DNA of 64,000 nt from Zygnema cylindricum (taxonomy: Eukaryota; Streptophyta; Zygnematophyceae; Zygnematales; Zygnemataceae), in NCBI GenBank assembly GCA_037447655.1, contig JBBHKE010001935.1:310701-374700 (forward strand), given 5' to 3'. Shown here piece by piece: positions 55,501-64,000 of the stretch (within the stretch, counting starts at the first letter, position 1; the number at the start of each line of letters is the position of its first letter). The position numbers were made by a program, and so were the translations under genes. Below the pieces are notes generated by a model. That model saw only the letters and a list, made by a program, of their open reading frames with translations, ran no database searches and was not told where the DNA came from.

Positions 55501-58500
55501 AAAATCTGGTTAGAACCTCTCCTATATATTTTTCTTGGGACAGAAGAGGGTCCTACTGGGACGATCCCGACCTACAAAGACTCCAAGACAATATTCCACT
55601 TCCCCCAAGTCTGTCATGGAAAAGTGGGTGTTAAGCATTGTCTTGACAAGATGGATGAGGGAAAGAGAGGGCCCAGCAAGAAGGAGATCATCGACATATA
55701 TGACAAGAAGGACAAGTGTGCCGGATGTTCCCCGAATGAAGAGACCAAAGTCTGCATCCAGTTTGGAGAAGCCTTCACGGAGGAGGATTGACTCTAGGTG
55801 CTTATTCCAAACCCTAGGAGCTTGCTTAAGGCCATAGAGGGATTTAAGGAGACGACATACCAAATGTTCGGAACCCGGAGATACATACAACTTCCGGTTG
55901 CTGGAGGAAGATTTCTTCGGTGAGAGTGCCATAGAGAAAGGCAGTCTGAACGTCCATGTGGTGGACGTGCCAGTCATGGGCAGCTGCAAGGGAAAGGAGA
56001 ATCCAAATGGATAAAAACTTTGCAACCAGGGAGTAAGTTTCTGTGAAGTCGACCCCCTCTTTTTGAAGAAAGCCCTTAGCTACAAAACGAGCTTTAAATC
56101 TGTCGAGCGTGCCGTCGGATTTAGTCTTCACCCTAAAAACCCACTTGGAGCCGATGACTTTTCTGCGTGGGGGAAGTGAGGTAAGTCTCCAGGTGCCGTT
56201 CCGGAGGAGGATGAAAATTCAGAGTCCGTGGCAGCCTTCGATTCAACGGCTTGAGGACCAGCCATGGCAGCAGAGAAGGTAAGAGGAACAGAGATTGTAG
56301 AAATTGTGGCAGAGTTTGCAGAGCCATGGCTGAGACTCTGCGCCTGTAGGCGGTCACTCCTTCGAGGGGCAGGTGCGGATGGAGGGATTTTGTATGGGGT
56401 TTCGGCTGGAAGAATGGGGGAGAGAGAGTAGGGGTCAGAATTTGTATGAGTGAGAGGGGATGGTGTGGAAGGAGGAAGTAAACCTGATAGGGACCGTGTG
56501 AGAGTGGATGGAGGCAAGGAAAGCAGTTTGGGAGAGGTCAAAGGGAGGATGACTGAAAGTGGATCGGAGATGGGAGGAGGCAGAGGTAATGGGGAAGAAA
56601 TATGGGGAGGGAGGAGATGTGGAAGGAGGTGAAGTAAGAATGGCATCATGAAGTTTTAGAATGAGTGGCGTTTCGTTGAAGGTGACATCACGGCTGAGAA
56701 CGACTTGACGTTCTTTCGTCAACCAGATGCGGTATGCCTTGGATTCGGTGCTGTAGCCGACTAGAACGCCATTTTTGGCGCGGCTCTGCCATTTTCTTGC
56801 CGGTGCCAAGTTTTTAATCCATGCATCACAGCCGAATATACGAAGGTGCGAGACATCCGGTTTAGTGGCGTGCCAGGCTTCGTACGGAGTAACAGGGAGT
56901 ACGGAAGTTGGACAACGATTTCGAATGTAATTCGCCGTCGAGATAGATTCTGCCCAAAATGTGGTGGGCAGACCGGCGTAATGCAACATGGAACATGCCA
57001 TGTTGAGGAGAGTTTGATTATAACGTTCTGAAACCCCACTCTGTTGAGGAATATGGGGGGTAGTTGATTGGTGAGATATTCCGTTAGCCGCAAGAAAAGA
57101 GGAAAATTCATTGGAGAAGTATTCACCTCCGTTATCTGTACGGAGGGTTTTAATGCGACTGGATAATGAATTCTCAACGAGGACGAATTCTCAACGAGGA
57201 CTTTATACTCAGTAAATTTCTGAAAGGTTTTGGATTTGCGGCGGAGGGGATAAAGGTAAGTGTATCGAGTGGCGCCATCGATGAAAGTGACAAAATAGAG
57301 AGCACCAGTTGGACTAGGGGTGGACATAGGACCACAGAGATCCGAATGAACTAATTGGAGTGGAGTGTAGGTTTTTGAAGTACTAGAGGGAAATGAGGAT
57401 CTGGATAATTTTCCCTCAATACATCCGGAACAAAAAAACTAACTTTTTTTCAGTGAATGGTTCCAAGCTGGTGACAAGACCGTTGTTAAGTTGGTGGAGG
57501 CCAGATTGCGAAAGGTGGCCATATCTAAGATGCCACTTAGATAGAGTGGATGATGCTAGAGGAGTAGCAATGTTGGCTGATCCAATGGTAGAGAAGTGGC
57601 ATAGAATGTAAATCGATCCAGTCTTGACACCAAGGCTAACTGTACGATCAGTAGTAGAAAAGAACGTTGGTTTGGGAGAATACAGCTGTAGATCCTTGAT
57701 GAAGGGCTGCACCGACGGAAAATAGATGCTTTTTAAGGCCATGTACGAGGAGGACATGAGATAGTGTGATTGAAAGATGTGGATCAAGAGTACTGAGCGC
57801 ATGGATTTGGACAAAGTGAGTTGCCGTAAGAGCGGCATTGTTGCCAAGGAGGATCATCATTGGTGGACAGAGAGGAGAAATGGTGGTAAACCAATCCGAG
57901 CGGTAGGAGAGGTGGTGAGATGCACCAGAATCCACTATCCAAGAGTTGGCAGATTTTGTAGAATCGAGTGAAGATGTTGTTTGTAACGCACATCCAAATT
58001 CAGAGGACGGATTAGTGGGAGTGGGATTTGGTAACTCTAAATTTGGTGAATGTTGACCATAGACGTACTGAGAGTACGGAGTGGGAGGTAACGGAAAATG
58101 GTCGGCAACATGTTGCTGGCCGTATAAGGGAGATTGGACGAAGGGATTTGTCTGCGCAAAAGTGGCGTTGACTGATGGTTGAATAGCATCAGCCGCTGAT
58201 GCCTGACTGGAATAGATACTTCGCCCAGTATTTTGTCCTCGTCTAGCTGGCCGCCCATAATTTCCTTGACGATCGTTTCGCTTGAGGATCGGACACGCAT
58301 CAATGACGTGATCCGGTGCACGACAATAACGACAAGATGAGTGTTTTGCGTTGCCATTGGACGGAGGAAAAGTGGCCAGAGCCGCTCCAGGGATTGGGGA
58401 AAAATTGTGCTTCGTTTCCTCGTGAACCAAACCAACAGTTAAGGATGGGATGGTGACAGCTGTAGAAGAGTTGTCGATTGAGGAAATAAAGGCCGAATAG

Positions 58501-61500
58501 GACGCCGGAAGACCGCCCAAGATTGCAGAAATTATGTCTTCATCAGAGACAGCAGCTCTAACAGTTTTGAGTCGTCCAGCAATAGATTCGATAGAGTTGA
58601 CGTAGAATTGAATAGATTCAGGATTTTTCTGAGCAGTGTTGAGCTGGCGTCGAAGAAGCAATTTGTTCGACCAGGATTTGTTCTCATATGCTGTGGACAG
58701 AAGTGTCCATGCACCGTGAGCCGAGGTGGCGTCACGAATGAGATCAAGTTGCGAGGGTTCAAGTGCGAATACCAGCCTAGAGTGAGCCGCCTCCTCATTA
58801 CGAATGAGCCAGGCGGATTTAGCGGCGGCATCGGAAGGTTCCTCTTCGCTTCTGTTAATAACGGACCAAATTTTTTCACGCCTGAAAAGGTTTTCAATCT
58901 GATATTTCCATCCGTAGAAATCCGTGCCATTGAATTTGGCAACGGTATTAGAACTAACAGGGAAAGGCCCATAACCTATTGAATGAGACGTCATGGTAAT
59001 GGACAAAAATACAAAAAGAACTGACAGAGAATGGCAAATGAAAATGATTGCAAATAATATTAAAAATTGGTAACCTAAAGAAAAAAAGGTTAAAATAGTA
59101 ACTAAAGGTGTCACGTAGTATAAGTCTGACAGACTAATCTGCAGCCTGTAGTGATCCCGAAGGGTCACTTGGCTCTTCCAAGTGTGACGAAAGGGCAAGG
59201 TGACCTTTCGTAAGAAGAAGAGAAAAGATCTAGATCTAAAATATCTAAAGCTAATACTAGATTACGTTATCTAGTACTAAGTCATTTAAAAACTAGGTTT
59301 GTAGCAAAGGAGAATTAGGAAGAATTCAGAACTCTAACACTTACAACATACACCAAGAAAACAACTTATTTCATATTTTTGTATTAAATTCGATGAAATA
59401 GACTTCTCTCCCACTATGATCAAAAATACCAATGATGGACTATACAAAAATTAGAGTGGATTTTGGTAGAAAGTATTCAACGAAGTAAAGAGAATTGGAT
59501 CTTCTAACTAGAAGTTCGCCCAAATAAGATGTTTTCACGAAAAAAAATGTTGTTTCAAAAAACGTTTTTACAAATAAATTGAATTTTACTAGTGTTGTGT
59601 ATCAGTAAGGATTTGTCGATAACCGAATGGGCCTTTTTTCGGGTTGCCGATAATCGATATATTGGTACGATATATCATTATCAGTGTTATCGCCGATAAT
59701 TAACCGATAATATCTGTTGTTTATCGGGATAACACCGATATCGATAACTATCGGCAATAATTGTACGGGCCGTACAGATAAATGTACGTCCAGTACACTC
59801 AACTGTACATGTTATTCCCCCGACGCGCCGCGGACCCCCTTCCCCCCGATTTAGGTAAAAAATCGCGATAGTTCCTTGATTATTTATAATTTAAGGGGGT
59901 TTTACTTGGGTTCCACGCTCCCATACCCGTCCAGAATGTCCTTTTGACTGCTATTTTTTTTTGCAAGGTTAGTTACGCCCTCATAACACTTCCATGGTGG
60001 CAGTAAATGGCGGCATTCTGACAGATGTGTTCGTCTGCAAAGTTCGTCTGTTTTTCGAAAAAGTTTGATTTACAAATTTACAACGTAATTTAATATTTTA
60101 GTTTCAGTACTATAGTTTTAGAACTATAAAATATTGTTTTAAATTTGTCAACGTTTATGTGCTGCGCTGATCGTAAAACAGATACGGAACAGATTCTTAT
60201 ACGTGGCATGCCACGCTATATAAAGTCAATAATATAATACAGTATGTTATAAAGTACTATTGTATGCATACTATATTTTTTAAGTTATCGCCGATATGGA
60301 ATTTGTTGGTCTCTGACCGATATATCGGGACCTCTGAACGTTTGATAACCGATAGCTATCGGTATCGGTGTTATCGCGATAATTTTTTACCGATACACAA
60401 CACTAAATTTTACACAGCGTTTTCTACAAACAATGCTTTTTACAGGATACTTTTTACAAACAAATACAATGTTTTCTACAAATAAGAAGGTTTTTACAAA
60501 TGAAATGTTTGTTGAAACTAAACTACAAATTAAGTGTGTTCCACACTAGTATAATATAATATAATGAAATGTAATGTAAAGTAATGTCATGTGATGTGAT
60601 GTGATGTGAGGTAATGTAATGCAATGTAATTTAATATAGTATAACATAATATAACATGATATAATATAATATAACATCCACTACTTCCCATTCAACACAT
60701 CATTTAAAAGCTCAGAATCGTAAACAATCTACGCTATTAGTTGTAGATTTTGTCAATTCCAGGACAAAACCATTATGATGGGAAAATTAAGAAAAACTAA
60801 CAAAAATAAATTGCTTTTGTGACAATAATGACACAGATGATAATTTGACCACTTAAAACATAACAAATTGAACCCAAAAGGCCATTTGTCACAAGACAAA
60901 GAAATAACCGAAAGGAAAAAAAAGCAAAGAAAAAGATACAAAAAAAGGATAAGAAAAATAAATAAAAGGGAATAAGAAAGGGTTTAAAATGTTACCGAGA
61001 AAATACGTCCATCTTCGGTGAGGGCAATAGAGTGAGTTCCCCCACAAGTGACCTAAAAAATTATAATTCAAATTTCAAATTCAATATTTAAATTCAAAAA
61101 AGGATCAAAACACAGAGAGAAACACAAGGACCAAAACCGTAACCGAAACAAAACAAAAACGAAAACGAAAATGAAAACGAAAACGAAAATGAAAACGAAA
61201 ATAAAAATGAAAATGAAAATTAAAATGAAAACGAAAAACGAAAACAAAAAAGAAAACGGAAACGAAAACGGATTTGAAAATGGAAATAAAAAACACAAAT
61301 GACAATCAAAACGAAAACAAAAACGAAAACGAAAACAAAACGAAACAAAACGAAACACAAAAACGAAAACGAAAACAAAAACGAAAACGAAAACGAAAAC
61401 AAAAGGAAAATCAAAATGCAAATCAAAATCGAAATCAAAATAAAGATCAACTATACAATCAAAATAAAATCAACATCGTAACCGAAATCAAAATCGATCG

Positions 61501-63762
61501 GATCGACTCCAAATAATAAATCGAATTCAAATGCAGCCGGAAATAAGCAAAGCCGACAAGAAATTAGGAGAGGTAGAAGACGAAGAAGAAAAAAAGGAAA
61601 TATAGTGGGAGAGGGAGAGAAGAGGATGAAAAGGACGGGGAGGGGGAGGGGGAGGGGGAGGGGGAGAGAGAGACCTGTACAATAGTCACGTGAGAGAGAA
61701 GTTCTACAAGATGAGGGACAGTTTTACTGCTTTTGTCGTCACCAAATCCCATTCGTCCATGTTCTCCTCTCCCCCACGCCCATACCTGAAGGAAGAAAGT
61801 AGATAATATAAACAATTCTAAAAGGAAGAAGTAATCAAACGAGTCATAGTACAAAACAAAACAGTAATGAGAGTAGAAGGTATAAAAATCGTAGTTAACG
61901 AAGTTTCATAAATCCTTAATTATATGTTTACATATACTTATAGAATGAAATGAGTCGTAAAACACAAAACAGTAACAAGAGTAGAAGGCAAATATACTGA
62001 AGATAATGAAATGAGTATATAAATATAATGTATATATCTATGAAACTATAAATAATTATAAATGAATACTCACCTCCCCTTTTGAAGTAACTGCCATAGA
62101 ATGCCATCCTCCGGCCGAAATATCGACCTAAAAAGAATAACCCACAAAACGTCCTGAAAAGGATAATAAATAATAAATAACAAAGAAACGTTGCAAATGG
62201 GAAAAGTGCTAAAGGGAGAATGGATGAGAAACTTAGTAAACGAGTTGGAGAATTGAGAGAGAACGAAATTTCAGATAAATCGTCAAATAACCTTTTATCT
62301 CCTTTACCTCCAAAGGTAAAGCTGCGATTTGAAAAAAAAGAAAAACTAAACAGTCAATGTAGACACAGATAATAACGGTATCAAACAATAACCTTATTTT
62401 CCTCCTCTACCACGACTGATTTGGTGCATTTTTATTTTTATTTTCTCTCTCTCTCTCCCCCCTCCCTCTCCCCTATTCTCGATGATTTAACCAAGTCCGA
62501 TTTGGCGAGAAGTAGCAATAAATAAACAAATCTTTTTTTTTCCATCCACACTAAAAACGGAACTAAACAATGCCTTAATTTTTTTTTCTACCACACCTAA
62601 TTTGGTGAGTTCCCTTATCTCAAACATAAAACAAAGAACCCGATACATAACTTGGTCAACATTTTGCCAACAAAGCCACACTAAAACGGTATGAAACTCT
62701 TTCCTTTTTTGTGTGTCATTTTCCTTTCTCCTCTCACCACATCTAATTGGTGAAACAAAACCAAACCACACTAATACTATTGTTATGTAAGCTTTACCAA
62801 GCTTTACCTGCTAACCGAGATAGACAGAGACCACCAGGACTTAGAGAAATAATGGAAAAATGGAGCTTAACTACTGACCACTAATAGTATGGAAAAGAAA
62901 GATTCCTTTAGGGAATCTTAAGTACAAATAAGCATTTAAGTAAAAACCGGGATCCAAAAATGCCAGGTATAAACTGACATGAAAGATTTTTTTTTTCATT
63001 AAAATTACAGTCTTTAAGAAAGACTGATAGGTACAAGTGAACACTAATAGGTACAAGTGAACAGTCTTTGGAAAGGTACAAGTGAACAGTCTTTGGAAAG
63101 ATTGACTAGGTGCAATCAAGCAGTTAGGTACCTTCAGAATAATGCAGGCAGGCTAGTGTATATAAGACAGTTGAACTCTTAGGGAAATTATCAACCTTGT
63201 ATATTTTCTGAGAGAGTTTAAGAGATGCACGATGTGCAACCTTGAGAGAGAATAACCTTGTGATTCTTATTTCCGTCTGTTAATTAAGATCTGTCTGTAC
63301 TAAGTTAGCTGTTCAGATTAGTCAGTTTGGGTTGACTTCTGCAAGGCCTTCTAGGTCTTCTATGGCCGAAGAAGCCTCAAAACATGAATAACGGTATAAA
63401 ACGTTTTTTACCCCATAAACGACATTTAATTTTATGCGGGTTTTCTTTTCTTTCTTTCCCTTACCACATATGATTCGGTTAGTACGTTGTAAAGCAACAA
63501 AAACAAGAACCAAAACACACAATTAACGACATCAAATGTTGTTTATTTTCCATTTCGTACCACATCTAAATCGGTAAGTTCCTTTATCTCCAAAGGGACG
63601 GAACTCGGTTGAGTATCTCCAGTCCCCAATTGTCCGTATTCGTTATTTCCCCATGCCCAAACTTGCCCCGACTCTAAAAGCGCCACATTATGGAAAGCTC
63701 CGACTGCAATAACTCTAACTTTTTCCAAACCTTGGACTTTAACAGGCTTCCAGATTTGTTGA
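52536..63762 (-). CDS. RCC1-repeat (beta-propeller) protein, 3' part of gene
   Basis: Five exons on the minus strand join in frame: 63561-63762, 62074-62127, 61675-61785, 60996-61052, 52536-53489. They encode RCC1 repeats: VGAFHNVALLESGQVWAWG and YGQLGTGD, ISAGGWHSMAVTSKGE, VWAWGRGEHGRMGFGDD, VTCGGTHSIALTEDGRIFS, then FGRGDHGRLGNG and TACGGRHTLVLAS, the last split by a Ser/Pro-rich insert of about 45 residues. A charged, Glu/Arg/Asn-rich tail of about 230 residues follows. RCC1 propellers act in chromatin binding, Ran exchange or light signalling (UVR8); which applies here cannot be told. Exons break at repeat boundaries. The 5' part lies beyond the window. The last intron (53490-60995) carries copia-C and hAT-C. 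Confidence 0.88.
53592..53670. repeat. Microsatellite in the RCC1-gene intron
   Basis: (AC)n followed by GGGA repeats and (GA)n, just upstream (minus sense) of the last exon. A simple repeat with no coding meaning. Confidence 0.8.
54310..54730 (-). repeat. Copia-C 3' LTR
   Basis: On the minus strand it starts TGTTGGAATTCTG and ends CATTCAATA, directly before CTTAC on the plus strand. It has about 58 bp (TAAATCTAGGACAGAGGTAC and neighbours) missing from the 5' LTR. It includes the gag start ATGACGTCTCATTCAATA, so LTR and gag overlap by six codons. The tip is TA rather than CA. Confidence 0.92.
54744..56434 (-). pseudogene. Copia-C reverse transcriptase and RNase H (frameshifted)
   Basis: Reverse transcriptase: KARFVAKGFLQKEGVDFTET, HHMDVQTAFLYGTLTEE, CRLLKSLYGLKQAPRVWNKH and an intact YVDDLLLAG. 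Breaks lie near 55890-55900 and 55310-55320, each explained by a single-base change. RNase H: GHCDADWGGDLDSRRSTTGV, ALSSTEAEYMS, KHIDIQYHFTRD and the C-terminus ADFLTKALPR, all intact in 54744-55316. The catalytic residues are retained. Confidence 0.9.
56435..57847 (-). pseudogene. Copia-C integrase (frameshifted)
   Basis: GAG-pre-integrase reads WHLRYGHLSQSGLHQL. The core starts ALYFVTFIDGATRYTYLYPL with the first catalytic Asp. A 17-bp tandem duplication at 57168-57201 shifts the frame soon after. The second catalytic Asp region and ERYNQTLLNM are readable in the other frame, then NMACSMLHYAGLPTTFWAES and TPYEAWHATKPDVSHLRIFG continue to the Ser/Pro-rich linker. The lesion looks recent. Confidence 0.85.
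57648..58994 (-). CDS. Copia-C gag and protease
   Basis: An uninterrupted frame of about 448 codons from the ATG at 58994. It starts MTSHSIGYGPFPV, then FNGTDFYGWKYQIENLF (the copia gag signature). The zinc knuckle CRYCRAPDHVIDAC has perfect C-X2-C-X4-H-X4-C spacing. The protease active site SWIVDSGASHHLS is intact. The frame ends in LFYY near 57648, before the GAG-pre-integrase region. The frame also extends upstream to 59198 within the LTR, which would add 68 residues with a hydrophobic segment. Confidence 0.9.
   Translation of the reverse strand: MTSHSIGYGPFPVSSNTVAKFNGTDFYGWKYQIENLFRREKIWSVINRSEEEPSDAAAKSAWLIRNEEAAHSRLVFALEPSQLDLIRDATSAHGAWTLLSTAYENKSWSNKLLLRRQLNTAQKNPESIQFYVNSIESIAGRLKTVRAAVSDEDIISAILGGLPASYSAFISSIDNSSTAVTIPSLTVGLVHEETKHNFSPIPGAALATFPPSNGNAKHSSCRYCRAPDHVIDACPILKRNDRQGNYGRPARRGQNTGRSIYSSQASAADAIQPSVNATFAQTNPFVQSPLYGQQHVADHFPLPPTPYSQYVYGQHSPNLELPNPTPTNPSSEFGCALQTTSSLDSTKSANSWIVDSGASHHLSYRSDWFTTISPLCPPMMILLGNNAALTATHFVQIHALSTLDPHLSITLSHVLLVHGLKKHLFSVGAALHQGSTAVFSQTNVLFYY
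58966..58976 (-). promoter_or_regulatory. Copia-C primer-binding site, half initiator tRNA-Met type
   Basis: GGTTATGGGCC on the minus strand directly follows the LTR. It is an exact 11-base match to the complement of GGCCCATAACC in the anticodon loop of initiator tRNA-Met, and encodes GYGP in the gag frame. Confidence 0.78.
58977..59339 (-). repeat. Copia-C 5' LTR
   Basis: On the minus strand it starts TGTTAGAGTTCTG and ends CATTCAATA at 58977, followed at once by the primer-binding site. The gag ATG (first base 58994) is inside. A frame open from 59198 runs through the LTR into gag in phase. Confidence 0.92.
59590..60405. mobile_element. hAT-C: non-autonomous hAT-type element in the RCC1-gene intron
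   Basis: The ends are TAGTGTTGTGTATCAG and CCGATACACAACACTA. The exact 8-bp duplication AATTTTAC flanks it (59582-59589 and 60406-60413). It is 816 bp without a transposase frame. It is the simplest full copy and serves as the reference for hAT-A and hAT-B. Both subterminal regions are rich in CCGATA/TATCGG words. Confidence 0.85.
60414..60995. other. Intronic AT-rich stretch
   Basis: Contains degenerate TACAAA(CAA) words (60420-60520) and a TAATATAATG/TGTGATG simple-repeat run (about 60550-60680). It is the 5' part (minus sense) of the 7.5-kb RCC1-gene intron. No gene is seen. Confidence 0.5.
61137..61430. repeat. (GAAAAC)n-type hexanucleotide array in an RCC1-gene intron
   Basis: Degenerate ACGAAA/AACGAA units fill about 290 bp between two RCC1 exons. 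The Phe/Val-rich frames (minus) and Lys/Asn/Glu-rich frames (plus) are products of the array and not genes. Confidence 0.8.
62128..63560 (-). other. RCC1-gene intron, no recognised insert
   Basis: AT-rich 1433-bp intron bounded by a GT donor at 63560 and an AG acceptor at 62128 (minus sense). It holds short direct repeats (GGTACAAGTGAACA near 63029-63090). No gene is recognised. Confidence 0.55.
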
Positions 63763-64000
63763 CTGCACAAAAAACAAATGAAGAAAATAACAAAAAAGAA
63801 ATGAAAAGGAACATGAAAACGGAAACGCAAAGAAAAACGAAAAGGAAAACAAAAAGGAAACGAAAAACAAAAACAAATTCGAGAGTGAGAGCAGCTACGT
63901 TCTGGTAAAGGAAGGAAAGAATACGAGAGTGGTTTTTTATTAAGGTATCTTTAGTTACAAACATTAAAATAGGTTACAGACAATAAAATGATACATCCAC

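Larger units (their letters stand above)
54310..59339 (-). mobile_element. Copia-C: young Ty1/copia element in the RCC1-gene intron
   Basis: LTRs lie at 58977-59339 (5', minus sense) and 54310-54730 (3'). The exact 5-bp duplication CTTAC flanks both sides (54305-54309 and 59340-59344). All domains are present in copia order: gag, zinc knuckle, protease, integrase, reverse transcriptase, RNase H. A polypurine tract (AAAGCGGGGGGG) precedes the 3' LTR. About three frame lesions break pol. It has the same orientation as the host gene. Confidence 0.95.

Noticed and set aside
60889-61516. Phe/Val-rich and Lys/Asn/Glu-rich frames
   Set aside because: Products of the GAAAAC array inside an intron.

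Overview
This is a eukaryotic nuclear window, most likely from the green plant lineage, and a transposon-rich streptophyte (charophyte-type) alga would fit. Two host genes have many GT-AG introns and the rest is layered transposable elements. The copia primer sites read as the complement of the 5' half of a plant-type initiator tRNA-Met (GGTGGGCCCATAACC as recalled), which supports the green-lineage call; the species call is inference.

Region 1 (1-7.1 kb) holds a decayed, 3'-truncated Ty1/copia element, pieces of a small terminal-inverted-repeat family (called R here), and a 1.4-kb PIF/Harbinger-like element with TTA duplications inserted inside one R copy.

Region 2 (7.1-28.8 kb) is a nest at least four levels deep. 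A non-autonomous hAT-type element is split by copia-A, which has 0.9-kb LTRs at 7738 and 27697. Copia-A is split by 15 kb that contain a minus-strand Ty3/gypsy element (gypsy-X), a pol-deleted copia (copia-B), and a 1.3-kb solo LTR inside the 3' LTR of copia-B. Inverted LTR pieces, two palindromic dimers of gypsy LTR sequence and a target duplication now in inverted orientation show that the nest was later rearranged by inversion.

Region 3 (28.8-32.1 kb) has a second hAT-type element with an exact 8-bp duplication and internal tandem repeats, then a Harbinger-like element a few hundred bases upstream of the first host gene.

Region 4 (32.58-42.47 kb, plus strand) is a complete gene of 18 coding exons (1155 codons, in frame through every junction). 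It encodes a Golgi apparatus protein 1 (GLG1, cysteine-rich fibroblast growth factor receptor)-like type I membrane protein: signal peptide, about 30 acidic Ala/Gly repeats, about 12 Cys-rich repeats, one transmembrane helix and a short cytosolic tail.

Region 5 (42.5-52.5 kb) has no recognisable gene. It contains a palindromic MITE, a 447-bp hAT-type element, and a gypsy-type LTR pair enclosing only an untranslated leader and a polypurine tract.

Region 6 (52.5-64 kb, minus strand) is the 3' part of an RCC1-repeat gene with five visible exons. Its last intron is 7.5 kb and holds a young, nearly intact copia (copia-C, 5-bp duplication CTTAC) and an 816-bp hAT-type element (8-bp duplication AATTTTAC).

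The most notable observation is shared by all three copia families with readable 5' ends. The LTR extends past the gag start codon, so gag begins inside the LTR and its seventh to twelfth codons form the half-tRNA primer-binding site.
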